Assembly: GCA_942491145.1 (NCBI GenBank)
Contig: CALOBC010000039.1
Location: forward strand, 62,001-126,000
Direction: 5' to 3'
Source: CAXQUZ01 sp942491145
GTDB lineage: Bacteria > Myxococcota_A > UBA796 > UBA2385
Length of the DNA: 64,000 bases
Made by a program: the position numbers and the translations under genes. The notes beneath the pieces are model-generated. The model saw only the letters and a program-made list of their open reading frames with translations, searched no databases and was not told the DNA's origin. Below are positions 44,000-53,567 of the stretch, piece after piece; positions within the stretch are counted from its first letter, which is position 1; every line of letters begins with the position of its first letter.

Positions 44000-44197
44000 G
44001 TTGTCAGGCTATGGGCCAGACCGGCTGCCGGAATCCCCCACGGATCTCACGCGCAAGCGAGCGCGCTTGTGTTCTGGCGGCCTCCCCAAACGTGTTGAAT
44101 CCAGCACTCGGCAGCACTGCTGTGGCTCGCGCCCTGCCCAGAGTCAGCAAGAGGGGGCCGCCAAGTCGTGGGTTCTTTGGAGGGCGTCGGTGATAGG

Positions 44198-45988
44198 ATG
44201 GGCGTGGGCAGGGGCCCGCCGTTCCCGTCTCTTCACTCGACATTGGGGTGCGTTGTGTTGCAGATGATCGCGTTGGTTGGCTTGAACCCCTCGGCCTTTG
44301 CGTTGACGCTGGCGGAAGCGGAGCGCTCGAGCTTGTCGCCCGGTGTGGAGTTGGTGACCTACCGCACCAGCTCGCCTGCCACGGACGCCTTTGTGGTCGA
44401 GGTAGACTTGTGTGCCGATGGTGTTCGTGTGGACGCGAGCCGAGCGCCGACGTCCACGGAGTCCGTGGCGGCGTGGGCGGCAGACCTCGGCCCGGTCGCC
44501 GCCATCAACGGGGACTTCTTCCGAACCTCACCCACACGGGTCTATGGAGACGCGGTGGGTGGGGGTGTGCCCTGGCCTTCCATCCAGACTGGACGCGACC
44601 CTTCCTACGCTGGAGAGTGGTTCTACGGGGACTTTGGATGGGTGGCGTTCTTGCATGATGAGGTCACCTTCACCCACACGGGCTGGTCCAAGGACAATGC
44701 GGCCACGCTCGGCATCTCGGCGGGTCACGCGCCCACCACACGCAACCCCGACCCGCCCGACCAGGCGATGGCTCTGGTGAGCGGCTTTCCGGCGCTGGTC
44801 ATCGAGGGCGCGCCGATGACTTGCGCCGATCCCGTCGCGAGCAGCTGTTTTCCCGATCGCTCGGACATGCGTGACCGGCATCCCCGCACGGCGTTGGGGC
44901 TCTCGTCAGATCTTCACACGCTCTTCCTGGTCACGGTGGACGGCCGCTCGTCGAGGTCGAGCGGCATGTACGGCAGCGAGCTTGCCGACCTCATGGGCCA
45001 ACTCGGCGCTTGGCAAGCGTTTAACCTCGACGGTGGTGGCTCATCTACCCTCTGGACCGCCGCGTCAGGTGTCGTCAACCGCCCTTCGGATGGGTCCGCA
45101 CGCGCCGTGGCCAACCACCTCGGCATCTTTGCAGGCCCGCCCACGGGTGGCTCGGTGCGCCCCTGGCACTGCGACACCCGCGCGCCCTGCGCCGAGATTC
45201 CGCCGGGCGGGGCCACGCTGGATGAAGCGGGCGACTGCTTCTATCCATTCGGGCCGCCGGTGTACCTCCGGGAGGTCGCTGGGGAGGGGGAGGGGGGCAG
45301 CCTCGTGTGGACCAACCAATTCTCGGGCAGCCAGCCATGGAATCAGGCGTGGTGGCGCTTTCACTTTGAGGAAGGTGGGGACTACCTCCTGGAGTGGCAT
45401 GGGGTCGCCGACTATGCGGTGGCCGATGCCGTGCCCCATCGCGTGCGGGCGAACGGCATGGACCACGAAGCACTTGTCGACCAGTCGGTGGGCGACGGCT
45501 GGCATCCGCTCGGGACCTTCACCTTTGCAGCCGGTGGCGATCAGGGACTGGCCATCGAAGACCACGCGAGCGGAAGCGTGGCGTCCAACCAACACATCGT
45601 CTTCGACGCGGTTCGCCTCACCCGCGTGGGTGCGTATTGCGGCGACTCCAGCTGCGATGACGGTGAGTCGTGCGCAAGCTGTCCGGTGGACTGTCCGCCG
45701 GAGGACGAGGTGGTGGGCAACGGGATCGACGATGACTGCGATGGCTCCGTTGACGAATCGGGCGACACGGGGACCGGTCCCTTGGACTCGGGCACGGACA
45801 GTGAAGTGAACGACTCCGCAGGGGGCACAGCGGGGGCGGACGCCGAAGAGACCCCGGATGAGTCTGCGCCTGCAGGTGAGCAGGGGGCCAGCAAGGGAGG
45901 GTGCGCCACGGTGGAGTCCGCTGGACTCTGGGCACTGGGACTGGCGCTGCTCGGCGTCGGGAGGCGGCGCGCGGCTCGAACCGCTTGA
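44198..45988 (+). CDS. Secreted phosphodiester glycosidase (NAGPA-like) with MopE motif and MYXO-CTERM-like tail
   Basis: A 596-residue exported protein. After a signal peptide comes a phosphodiester glycosidase (NAGPA/DUF2233) domain with INGDFF and NLDGGGSSTLW, the family's active-site blocks. A carbohydrate-binding-like beta domain follows, then a Cys-rich CGDSSCDDGESCASCPVDC module and one MopE-type GNGIDDDCDGSVDE calcium motif. An acidic Thr/Ser linker leads to a sorting tail: Cys, hydrophobic helix, RRRAARTA. The tail suggests surface attachment by the myxobacterial MYXO-CTERM route. ATG 44198 precedes the signal peptide; an upstream in-frame ATG is possible. It probably cleaves sugar-phosphodiesters on cell walls or glycans. 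Confidence 0.82.
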   Translation: MGVGRGPPFPSLHSTLGCVVLQMIALVGLNPSAFALTLAEAERSSLSPGVELVTYRTSSPATDAFVVEVDLCADGVRVDASRAPTSTESVAAWAADLGPVAAINGDFFRTSPTRVYGDAVGGGVPWPSIQTGRDPSYAGEWFYGDFGWVAFLHDEVTFTHTGWSKDNAATLGISAGHAPTTRNPDPPDQAMALVSGFPALVIEGAPMTCADPVASSCFPDRSDMRDRHPRTALGLSSDLHTLFLVTVDGRSSRSSGMYGSELADLMGQLGAWQAFNLDGGGSSTLWTAASGVVNRPSDGSARAVANHLGIFAGPPTGGSVRPWHCDTRAPCAEIPPGGATLDEAGDCFYPFGPPVYLREVAGEGEGGSLVWTNQFSGSQPWNQAWWRFHFEEGGDYLLEWHGVADYAVADAVPHRVRANGMDHEALVDQSVGDGWHPLGTFTFAAGGDQGLAIEDHASGSVASNQHIVFDAVRLTRVGAYCGDSSCDDGESCASCPVDCPPEDEVVGNGIDDDCDGSVDESGDTGTGPLDSGTDSEVNDSAGGTAGADAEETPDESAPAGEQGASKGGCATVESAGLWALGLALLGVGRRRAARTA

Positions 45989-46042
45989 GTTGTTCAGTGG
46001 TGTGCAGGCCAGTGCCCATGGCTTGCTGCGGGGCAGCGGTGG

Positions 46043-46744
46043 TCAGCCAGGGATGCCCAGCTTCTTGCGCAGCCGGTCGTTGTCGAGGTGCTTGACGACG
46101 TCGAAGGGATCGCAGCTGCCGCTCGGGTCCCAGTCGACCGGACCGATGGCCCGGGCCACCACGAGGGCCTGGGCGTTGAGCGCTGCGCTGCGTTTGCCCA
46201 TGCCCATCAAGGCGCTGGCCATGGCCAACAGCGTGTCGACATCGACGCTGTCTCGCGTTGCGTCGATGTGCGCAATCCAGCCAGCAAACCAAGCGTCGTC
46301 GGGGGCGGACTTCTTGGTGGACTTCGACAGCTCGTAGGCCAAGCCGTAGCCACAGCGCTGGCGCACCGGGTCGTCGCTGGCCATCCAGCTCTCGGCCAGG
46401 TCCTGGACGAAGGGGGCCTTGGCCAGGGAAGCGTCGCAGGACGAGAACACGTGGGCCAGCATGCCGCCCTGGAGCTGCTCCACCTGGGCCTCAGCCTGGG
46501 CGCGGGTGATGCGCGTGGGTTCGTCGATGAGCAGCGCGACCACCTTGGCGTCGTAGACCGAGCTGGTCCACAATTGCTGAGACAGCGTGTGGTCGCGACC
46601 GATCTGCTTGGCGAGCTTGCGCAGCCGGGTGAGCCCGATGCCGAAGGTGCGGAGGGGGCTGTCGGAGTAGCGGGCTTGCCAGTTGCGGATGCCACGCTCG
46701 TCGCGGTGCTGCTCAAGCAGTGCATGGACTTCGTCGGATGTCAT
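46043..46744 (-). CDS. AlkD-like DNA alkylation repair HEAT-repeat protein
   Basis: A 233-residue all-helical protein of the DNA alkylation repair family. Blocks include FGIGLTRLRKLAKQIG, SVYDAKVVALLI and RRCGYGLAYEL-like helices. AlkD-type glycosylases remove alkylated bases through stacked HEAT-like helices rather than an active-site pocket. ATG 46744. It stands alone and converges with the glycosidase gene. Confidence 0.8.
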   Translation of the reverse strand: MTSDEVHALLEQHRDERGIRNWQARYSDSPLRTFGIGLTRLRKLAKQIGRDHTLSQQLWTSSVYDAKVVALLIDEPTRITRAQAEAQVEQLQGGMLAHVFSSCDASLAKAPFVQDLAESWMASDDPVRQRCGYGLAYELSKSTKKSAPDDAWFAGWIAHIDATRDSVDVDTLLAMASALMGMGKRSAALNAQALVVARAIGPVDWDPSGSCDPFDVVKHLDNDRLRKKLGIPG

Positions 46745-46945
46745 CGTTGGCCTCCGGGCTTTGGCCCGGGCCTATCGTGGGGTTGGGTGCGTCGCCCGAT
46801 GGTTGGGCAGCCGGTTGCGACAGTGCGGTGCGCCATCCCGAGGCAGCCGCAGCGGTCTTCCGTCGCACGGGTGTCTTGGCCCTCCAGATGCCCGGGGGGG
46901 AACCGTCACCGGCTCGCTGGACGTCCCATCGCGGCGGGATCCCAA

Positions 46946-48432
46946 TCAGGACGGCGTGTCCTCGCCCACGGTCCACACGCGGGCGTGCACGCCGGCGGGG
47001 AGGGTCGCCAGCAGCTCGTCGAGAACGGCGGTGGGGGGTTCGTCACCGGCTGGGGGAGCCAGAGCGGCGGGTCCCTCGATGAGCACGGCCAGCTGGCCGT
47101 TGGCGGGCAGTGGGGCCACCAGCGACACCACCGATGCCCGCACGGCGGTCGCGGAGGTGCGCTCGATCTGGAGGGCGACGGCGCCCGGGATGGTGCGGTG
47201 AGCGGGAGGTCTGGACGAGGCAACACCAGCACCCGCGCAGCCTCGGTGTCCTCGACCGCCTTGCGCAGCGCGGCCCGGACGGCGTCGGGACTGTGGGCAG
47301 TTTGATGGCTCACCTTGGCGGGGGCCCAGGGGGGCGTCGTCCAAGGAGGCCCACCGGAGGGGCTGGGGGTCTCGTACACGGTGTGTACCGTATATGAACC
47401 CAGCCAGCGACGCGACGAGGGCGACCAGCAGCGTCAGCCAGCCGTCGCCTCCGCCGACGGGCGTGGTGTGGCGGGTCTCGGTGGCCAAGGGGGACAGGTG
47501 CACCTCGGTCTCGGCCCCCGACAGGCGCACCCGCACCACCGGTTGGACCAAGTCGATGCGGAGCTCGTCTTGCCACGCCATCTCGCTGTTGGCCCCGAGC
47601 AGCGTCAGGTCCATCCGCGGGTCGACGGGCCCGACCGCGATGCCGGAGAACACCCCGTCGTGTGCGCTGGCGTCGGGGGCGACCCCGTCATCGTGGAGGG
47701 TCACGTTCTGGCCCTCGATGAACGCTGTCGGTGTTGGGCCGAGCACACCCTCGGGGTCCGCGACCACCAGGATGAGCCCGGGCTCATCCACGCTGGACAC
47801 GGGGAGCTGGGGGAGGGTTTGGGCGCGGGCGACTCCGCCGGTGCCCAGGCCAAGTGCCAACAAGGCGGCCACCCCGAGCCGGCGCGGGGAGGGACGGACG
47901 AGCGCCGGTCCAAGCGCCGCGGCCAGCACGACCAGCCACCCCAGTGCTGCGGTGCCGGCGCTGGCCGAAGTGGCCGGGCCGACGGTGGCCTCGGCGCCGG
48001 TCGCCACCGGACGGAACGTGCCCGGCGCATCGGCACGCTCTCGCAGGACCAGCCGATCCTGGGACGACACCCGTGTCACTTCGCCCGACCAAGCCACTCG
48101 GGGGCGGTGCGCGCCGGTCACGTTCACGGTCACGGTCGCTGAATTCGGCACATCGCCGGACCAGCACGGGATCGAAGGCCCATCGGCTGACGGTGAAGCG
48201 CTCCGGGCGCTCGTTGTCGGGGAGCATCAGGTCGTAGGGCGTGGGCGCAGAGCTGTTGTGCAGTGACCCGGCTCGCGGGGTCGTCCCGGTCGAGCAGGGC
48301 GTGACCGTTGGTGCAGTGCTCGGCATGGACCGCTTCCCCCTGGGCCGCGAGGTCACGATCGATGGACGGCAGCAGGTCCTCGGGCCACACGGGCGACTGT
48401 AGCCGCCACACCGCCGCGTCCCTGTCGACCAA
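46946..48432 (-). pseudogene. Membrane-anchored surface protein gene with several frame jumps
   Basis: Coding sense moves between frames at least three times. Segment 1 (48432 to about 48270) reads AVWRLQSPVWPEDLLPSIDR, then TPYDLMLPDNERPERFTVSR in a second frame, then from about 48150 ATVTVNVTGAHRPRVAW...LGWLVVLAAALGPALV (membrane helix), a VTLHDDGVAPDASAHDGVFSG element and another helix. At the G5 run 47320-47324 it jumps to SPDAVRAALRKAVEDTEAARV and jumps back by about 47190. Paired compensating shifts at homopolymers fit sequencing indels better than decay. Restored, it would be an envelope protein with two membrane helices. Function unknown. Confidence 0.5.
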
Positions 48433-48456
48433 GTTGTGGGCCTTGATGGCGGACGG

Positions 48457-49445
48457 TCAGCCGCGCTTGTTCTCGGCCTCGTCGTGCATCGCGGTGGCGT
48501 GCACCTCACCGCCCACGACCTCGCCCACACTGCGGCCCAGCGAGCCGGGCCCGGCATTGGACGACAGCGCGATCCACCGCAGCCAGTCGTGGCGCGGCGC
48601 GTCCCACAACACCGGACAGCTTGTGGGCGCGTCGGCCGTGAGGCGGTAGCTGGGGCCGCTCGTCACCCGGATGACTTGGTTGGCGATGCCGCCGATGGCG
48701 TCGACCCGACCATCGCCGCCGGGGTTGGACTCGAGCTGCGGTTGGTTGAAGTGGTGAAGGCTTGGGCCTGTTGCAGGTTGATCAGCAGCGCGGCGTCTTT
48801 GTCATCGCCCCCGTCGACGCCGGCTGAGGCGTCGAAGCGGTCCAGCTTGGCATCATCGTCCAAGTTGGCGTTGATGGAGGCCTGGAAGGCGCCGAGCAGC
48901 CCGTTCATGTCGAGCTGAGCCGCACCGCCGTCGACGCGCACTGCGGTGCCCTTGTAGACGAGTTGGCCGATGTGGTCGCCGTCTCGGGTGAAGCCGACGG
49001 GGTGGCCATCGGGGTTGTCGGGCGTGGCGTGCCGGGCGAGCAGGCGACAGCGCGCCCAAGTCTCGGGAGAGGCCAGCGGACGCGCGTTGTCGGCCTGTTC
49101 CAGGTGGCGCAGCAGCTCACGGCGGATCAGCCGGGAGCCCTGGTCGGCATACCAGAACCACAGGCCCTCGATGGGACCCCAGCTCTGGTCGAGCAGCATC
49201 GGGTCGGTGACGTCTTCGCCCCAGGGATCGTTGGGGGGGGGGGCACCACGGTGGGCGGCCGAGTCGGCGAAAGCATCGATGGGTGCGAAGGGATCGGGCC
49301 GCTGGGCCTCGGTGGCGCTCGCCTCGGCCGGGCTCACCTCGGCGGGGGCTGCGGCCGCTTTGTGCGCGGATGATACCGCCCCCCTGCTGTTTGCACCTGA
49401 TCGACTTTGGTTCAGCGGGTGTCCGCCAACACGACAACCCAGCAT
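48457..49445 (-). pseudogene. Unknown protein gene with one frame jump and internal poly-G tract
   Basis: The main frame (49445-48663) encodes PIEGLWFWYADQGSRLIRRE and INANLDDDAKLDRFDAS; near 48740 sense continues in another frame as QPQLESNPGGDGRVDAIGG...WLRWIALSSN and ends at TGA 48457. The combined product would be about 320 residues with Asp/Gly-rich segments, resembling EF-hand-like or surface proteins, but no family is recognised. An 11-G run lies in the 5' part (49233-49243). It may be part of the same damaged locus as the gene downstream of it. Confidence 0.45.
49233..49243. repeat. Poly-G (11) tract inside a coding region
   Basis: Eleven consecutive G on plus (poly-C in the minus-strand gene), within a Pro-coding stretch near the start of the 48457-49445 gene. 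It is a slippage-prone tract that could switch the frame on or off, or it could be a sequencing-error hot spot. Confidence 0.8.
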
Positions 49446-49720
49446 TGGCTCGGTGCTCGTTGCAGCGCAGGCTCGCGAACGTCATCGGCGTGGGTGTTGA
49501 GATGGGCAAGCCTGAGGCGAAGACAAGTCAAGCGGGCGCTTGTGTTGTGTTGCTCTGGCCGGGTCGGGGGGCCGCGCAATGACCACGGCAGATGAGGTAT
49601 CGGCGCCTCGGACTGCTGGCCCTCCAGCTTGCCGGCTGGCGGTGGCGCTGCCGGACCGCCGTGTTGTCGTCTGCCGGTGGTGTTCGCCATGCTGTGCCCC
49701 ACGGGCGCGCCCCAAAGAAG

Positions 49721-49749
49721 TTGACCGATTGGTCGGTCAATGTTATGGT
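49721..49749 (+). promoter_or_regulatory. Promoter with embedded TetR operator
   Basis: TTGACCGA-TTGG-TCGGTCAA (49721-49740) is a perfect 8-bp-arm palindrome. TTGACC also forms a -35 box, and TATGGT (49744-49749) a -10 box at 17-bp spacing. The predicted start of transcription coincides with the ATG at 49756, so the mRNA may be leaderless and the repressor would block its own promoter. Confidence 0.65.
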
Positions 49750-49755
49750 CACCCC

Positions 49756-50361
49756 ATGCGAGACGGTCGAAGACGGCGTGGTGCCCAAACACGAGCACGG
49801 ATTGTGGAGGCTTCAGTGAAGCTCATTGCCCAACGCGGGATTGAGGGGCTCACCGGCAGCGCGCTGGCCGCCGAAGCCGGCGTCTCGAAGGCCACAGTGT
49901 TCCACCACTTCCCGTCCATGGACCAGGTGCCCTTGGCGGCGCTCGACCACATTGTTGTGGGGCTCGTCGACGCGGTCCAACACCAAGCCAGCGCCAGGGA
50001 CTACCTGATGCAGGCGGGCAGTGATGTTCTCCGCCTCACCGCGGAGCAGGCCGATGAAGCCCTCGCGATGAACGCGCTGCTGACGGGCGCGAGTCGGGGC
50101 AGTGAGCTCCGGGAGCGCATGTCGGCCCTGTCCACCGCCTACCGGGATCTGATGGCTGAGGAGCTTGTGCGTCTCGCTCCCCACGCCGATCTGGACAGCG
50201 CTCGCGTGGTGGCCGACATCGCCATCCCGGCTGTGGACGGCCTCGCCACCCACCTGATGCTCACGGGCGACCGAGAGCGGCTGGACCGGGCTTGGGCGCG
50301 ACTCGTCGAGTCCCTGCTGCCCGTGCTGGGCGAGCGGGTGTGTGTGGAGGTGGAGGCATGA
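49756..50361 (+). CDS. TetR-family transcriptional repressor
   Basis: A 201-residue regulator with the TetR HTH LAAEAGVSKATVFHHFPSMDQVPL and a helical ligand domain. ATG 49756 was chosen because the domain starts there and a perfect operator/promoter ends just upstream; no ribosome site is visible, consistent with leaderless translation. Its TGA overlaps the start of the lipoprotein gene, so the two are co-expressed and the lipoprotein is the likely regulated partner. Confidence 0.88.
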   Translation: MRDGRRRRGAQTRARIVEASVKLIAQRGIEGLTGSALAAEAGVSKATVFHHFPSMDQVPLAALDHIVVGLVDAVQHQASARDYLMQAGSDVLRLTAEQADEALAMNALLTGASRGSELRERMSALSTAYRDLMAEELVRLAPHADLDSARVVADIAIPAVDGLATHLMLTGDRERLDRAWARLVESLLPVLGERVCVEVEA

Positions 50362-50954
50362 GACATCACCAGAACCGACTGCTGTCGGTCGGCCGGCACG
50401 CACGGCATCGTGCGCTGCTGGGGCTTGCACTGATCGCCCTGTGGGGCGCGGGTCCCGGCTGCGGAGCCCACAGCAAGGCCGAGATTGCAGGAGCTCAGGA
50501 GGTTGAGATGAAGGTGTGGTTCGACGGCGAAGCCCAGATCGCGACAGGCTTGGAACAGGTGAGCGAGGTCCTCAGAGACCCTGGGCGCTACCACCTGGGG
50601 GTGGTCACACGGATGCCAGGCTTGTCGTCGGTGGAGCTGTTGGAGCAGGGGGCGGACTCCGTGTCCATCCGGACCAACGAGGGCATGATGGCGCGGTCCA
50701 ACATCGTGGTTCACGCGGACGCCGAGCGTGTCGTGGTGGAGTTCGACGAGGTCTACTCCATGGGCACTGTGGTCACCGCCAACGCCCACTTCAAGCAGAC
50801 CTTCACCCCGGTCGCCGACGGGGTGTCCCTCCAGTTGGTCATCAGCGGGATGGAGGCGCCGGGCTTGCTCGGCTTCGTGTACCGCAGCTTTGGCAGCAGG
50901 AGCATCGGCAAGGCGATTCTGGAGACGAACCAGCAGTTCTTCGAGAGCCTGTGA
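50358..50954 (+). CDS. Lipoprotein with SRPBCC-like fold
   Basis: A 198-residue protein with signal sequence ALLGLALIALWGAGPGC (lipobox-like, Cys as lipid site) and a following helix-grip pattern (EVLRDPGRYHLGVVTRMPGLSSVELL, VVVEFDEVYSM, ANAHFKQTF, LLGFVYRSFG) that suggests a hydrophobic-ligand-binding SRPBCC/START fold. It is coupled by 4 bp to the TetR gene. A role in binding or extracting a lipid-like TetR inducer is inference. Confidence 0.65.
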   Translation: MRHHQNRLLSVGRHARHRALLGLALIALWGAGPGCGAHSKAEIAGAQEVEMKVWFDGEAQIATGLEQVSEVLRDPGRYHLGVVTRMPGLSSVELLEQGADSVSIRTNEGMMARSNIVVHADAERVVVEFDEVYSMGTVVTANAHFKQTFTPVADGVSLQLVISGMEAPGLLGFVYRSFGSRSIGKAILETNQQFFESL

Positions 50955-51315
50955 GGCTGTCCTCCGAGAGCCTGTGACGACAGTGCCGGGCTTGGGCAGG
51001 CGGTTCCCCGCAACGCGCCCCACCCCTCCCAGTCCGCGCAACCCATCCCTGGCTGGAGAGGCCGGAGTGGGAGGGTGTCCCTGGCGGCGACGGATCCTTG
51101 GGGTGTTTTTATGAGTGATATAACGTATCTGTCCGCCGCCGTGTGGCCAAGGAGCGGCTGGCCCCTCGGATAGCCCCCGACACCGACATGACTGCCTCAC
51201 GCGTCGGCTTCGCGGACTTTTGGGACTTGCTTGGGCCCCGCGCCGCCGGTGCATCCAGCCCGCATTGGGCCGGCGATGCTGGGTGCGTTTCCCACGGGGG
51301 TGTAGACTGCGCGTC
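50955..51315. other. Intergenic region, short duplication and AT-rich patch
   Basis: No gene seen. CGAGAGCCTGTGA, which ends the lipoprotein gene (50942-50954), is repeated exactly at 50965-50977. An AT-rich block at 51106-51130 (TATGAGTGATATAACGTAT) stands out and may be the promoter of the downstream membrane protein. Confidence 0.5.
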
Positions 51316-52464
51316 ATGGACACGCTGGCCCTCGGTGTCGCGAGCCGCCTCGACCACCTGCGGGCGCGGTTGCTGCGCTTCTTTCTGCAAAGCCGGTTGC
51401 TGCGGGACCTGTTTCGATCGCGGCCCAGGCGGCTGTTCGTGCTGTTCGTGCTCTTCGAGTGCGTCGCGCTGGCGCTGACCGCGGTGATCCCGCTGTGGCA
51501 GCTGCTGTTGGGCCCCCTGCTCTTTGGCTTCGCACACCTCGTGTCGAGCCTGCGCTACTTCCATGTCGGGCTGAGCGCACCGCGGCAGGTGGCCGACCGA
51601 GCCCTGCAGGGGCGCGCCTTTCGCACGCTCGCGGTGGCCTCGGGGCTCTACACCCTGTGGCGCATTGCCCGGTCCCGCACCCTGAGCGGCGATGTGGCGG
51701 CTCGACTGTCGGAGTTCGAGGGCGCTTGGCTGCTCGACGGTGCCTTCGTGCTCTTCGTCTTGATCGCGGGGGCGCGCCTGTACGGGAAGCGGCCCGGGCG
51801 CATCGGGCTGGGCTTGCTGGTGGCCGCGCCACTGTTGTGGGGCTTCGCCACCGCGCCGCGCCTCACCATCGGGGTGCTGGCCCTCGCCCACAACTTCGTC
51901 GGCTTCTTGTATTGGATCGCCCTCGCCACCCGGCCTCGGGAACGCCAGGTCGCGGTCGCGGCCTTGGTGGTGTTTACCGCGATCTCCGCCGCGCTCTTCG
52001 CCGGGGTGCTCACGCCGGTGACCACCGCATTCGGGTCGTGGGCCGACCCCGGCGTGGGGGGCGTGAGCGCTCGCAGCATCGGTCGCTTGGTGGCCCCAGG
52101 GCTGGGGTCTGACTGGTGGATGCCGGCCACAGCAGCCTTCGCCTTCGGACAGTCCACCCACTACTTTGTCTGGCTCAAGGCCATCCCCGACCAGGCCCAC
52201 ACCGCCGAGGTGCCCGCCTCGTTTCAGCATGGCCTGCGGCTCCTGCGCGCCGACTTTGGCGCCGTGGCGACCCGCATCATCCTGGGCGTTGCGGTCGGTG
52301 GCGGGCTGGTCTGGCTCTTCATCGGCTTCGAGACCGCACGGGTGCTGTACTTCGCGCTGGCCGGCTTCCACGGCTACCTTGAGCTCGCCGGCCTCGGCCT
52401 GCTGCATGCCCGCCGCTCTGCCGTGGTAGCGTCGCCCAATCCAGCGTCTCGGAGACCTGCATGA
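51316..52464 (+). CDS. Polytopic membrane protein, histidine-rich helices
   Basis: A 382-residue protein with about eight hydrophobic helices. Conserved-looking His/aromatic clusters occur inside helices: LLFGFAHLVSSLRYFH, LALAHNFVGFLYWIAL, FGQSTHYFVWLKAIPDQ and ALAGFHGYLELAGLGLLH. Such buried His suggest a metal- or haem-dependent membrane enzyme, loosely like Brp/Blh-type proteins, but the match is not secure. ATG 51316. Its stop overlaps the start of the small MYXO-CTERM-like gene by 4 bp. Confidence 0.65.
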   Translation: MDTLALGVASRLDHLRARLLRFFLQSRLLRDLFRSRPRRLFVLFVLFECVALALTAVIPLWQLLLGPLLFGFAHLVSSLRYFHVGLSAPRQVADRALQGRAFRTLAVASGLYTLWRIARSRTLSGDVAARLSEFEGAWLLDGAFVLFVLIAGARLYGKRPGRIGLGLLVAAPLLWGFATAPRLTIGVLALAHNFVGFLYWIALATRPRERQVAVAALVVFTAISAALFAGVLTPVTTAFGSWADPGVGGVSARSIGRLVAPGLGSDWWMPATAAFAFGQSTHYFVWLKAIPDQAHTAEVPASFQHGLRLLRADFGAVATRIILGVAVGGGLVWLFIGFETARVLYFALAGFHGYLELAGLGLLHARRSAVVASPNPASRRPA

Positions 52465-52706
52465 AGCCCTCGAACCTGCTCTTCCTGGCACTCCTGATCG
52501 GCGTGCCGCTGTTGGCCTCCCCGCCGGCCTCGGCCGACGAGCTGCCCGACCCTGTCGACACAAGCGACGACGACGGTGGCGACGACGAAGATAGCGATGA
52601 AGACGACGACAAGGGCTGCTCCAGCGCCGCGGCGCCTGTCTCGGGCCTGAGCGTGCTGGTCGGCATCGGCCTCGCCCTCGGCCTGCGCCGTCGCGACAAC
52701 GTCTGA
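52461..52706 (+). CDS. Small secreted acidic protein with MYXO-CTERM-like tail
   Basis: An 81-residue protein: signal peptide (LLFLALLIGVPLLASPPASA), an acidic linker (DTSDDDGGDDEDSDEDDD), Cys-Ser, a hydrophobic helix (GLSVLVGIGLALGL) and RRRDNV. Cys + helix + Arg cluster is the MYXO-CTERM sorting layout, so the mature product is little more than an acidic surface anchor. GGAGA lies about 6 bp before the ATG, which overlaps the upstream stop. Confidence 0.75.
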   Translation: MKPSNLLFLALLIGVPLLASPPASADELPDPVDTSDDDGGDDEDSDEDDDKGCSSAAAPVSGLSVLVGIGLALGLRRRDNV

Positions 52707-52749
52707 GCGCAACGGCGCAGCACCTCGGGTGCACGGCGCGCAGCTCATC

Positions 52750-53121
52750 TCAGCCGAGCCCGAGCGCCGCCATCCACGGCTGGCGGACCACGCCGAAGCC
52801 GAAGCTCACCCCGTTGGCGACCAGGCTGACGGCCAGTGCCCGCCACCACGGCAGGGGCAGCAGGCGTGCGTAGAGCGCCGCCTCCACCCCGGTGAGCACC
52901 AGCTCGATGGGCACGGCCCGGACCCAGTAGTCCTCCACCGATGACCCGAGCCACACGAAGAGCGTCCAGGCCACCGGGTGGGTGAGCAGGCTGGCCGCCG
53001 CCGAGACCCCCGCCGCGCGCAGCAATTCCGACCGGGGCGCCCACCGCGTCACCGCGAGCAGGCCCACCGCCACGGGGATCTCGAGCGCGAGCGTGCGGGC
53101 GAGGGCGTCGAGCTGGCTCAT
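52750..53121 (-). CDS. Small membrane protein, unknown function
   Basis: A 123-residue protein with three to four hydrophobic helices (LEIPVAVGLLAVT, AAGVSAAASLLTHPVAWTLFVWL, VPIELVLTGVEAALYARLL, ALAVSLVANGVSFGFGV). A single His in LLTHPVAW and an acidic EDYW loop are the only polar features. It starts with ATG 53121 and is divergent from the carbonic anhydrase gene. No family is recognised. Confidence 0.6.
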   Translation of the reverse strand: MSQLDALARTLALEIPVAVGLLAVTRWAPRSELLRAAGVSAAASLLTHPVAWTLFVWLGSSVEDYWVRAVPIELVLTGVEAALYARLLPLPWWRALAVSLVANGVSFGFGVVRQPWMAALGLG

Positions 53122-53567
53122 CGATCGAGGGGTCAGGGGGGAGGCGAGACGCTCACAGGAGTGCGGGGCGCCGGGCCTCCCTTATCGCTCCTGGTCCGGG
53201 GGGCCGGTGGTGCCCCTCGTCGGACTTCAGAGCGGAGCCCCCTCGGCTTGGCACCGACGGCGGTCTCACCGAGCCCACCGCTGTTCCCAATGGGTTGTTC
53301 TGTGTTGGATGGGACGGTCCTCCAGTTCGGGGGGGCCAGCCACGGTCGCTGATGGCTGTCGCAGGCTCTCGTGACTGTGTCGTCGAGAACACCGTCGAGA
53401 ACACCGTCCACATCAAAGCGTGGAGGGGGCTGCGCGAAGCCCACACCTCCGCTCCACAACTCCGCCCAACAATGCGCCGCTCGGCCCACATCTTCACGGC
53501 TGATCTCTGGCGACCGGAGCACGGAGAGGGCTTCACCGCTCGGCGCTCATGCCGAATTGTGGCCTCT
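53122..53567. other. Divergent region with tandem 12-bp repeat
   Basis: No gene supported. CGTCGAGAACAC occurs twice in tandem at 53381-53404, and an imperfect hairpin (GGAGG...CCTCC with inner GGCT/AGCC) lies at about 53417-53455, both upstream of the carbonic anhydrase. These could be regulator sites. Confidence 0.4.

Noticed and set aside
51109..52734. Long minus-strand frame opposite the membrane protein
   Set aside because: Gly/Arg/Gln-rich translation without domains; the plus strand encodes a clear multi-helix protein with good start and coupled downstream gene.
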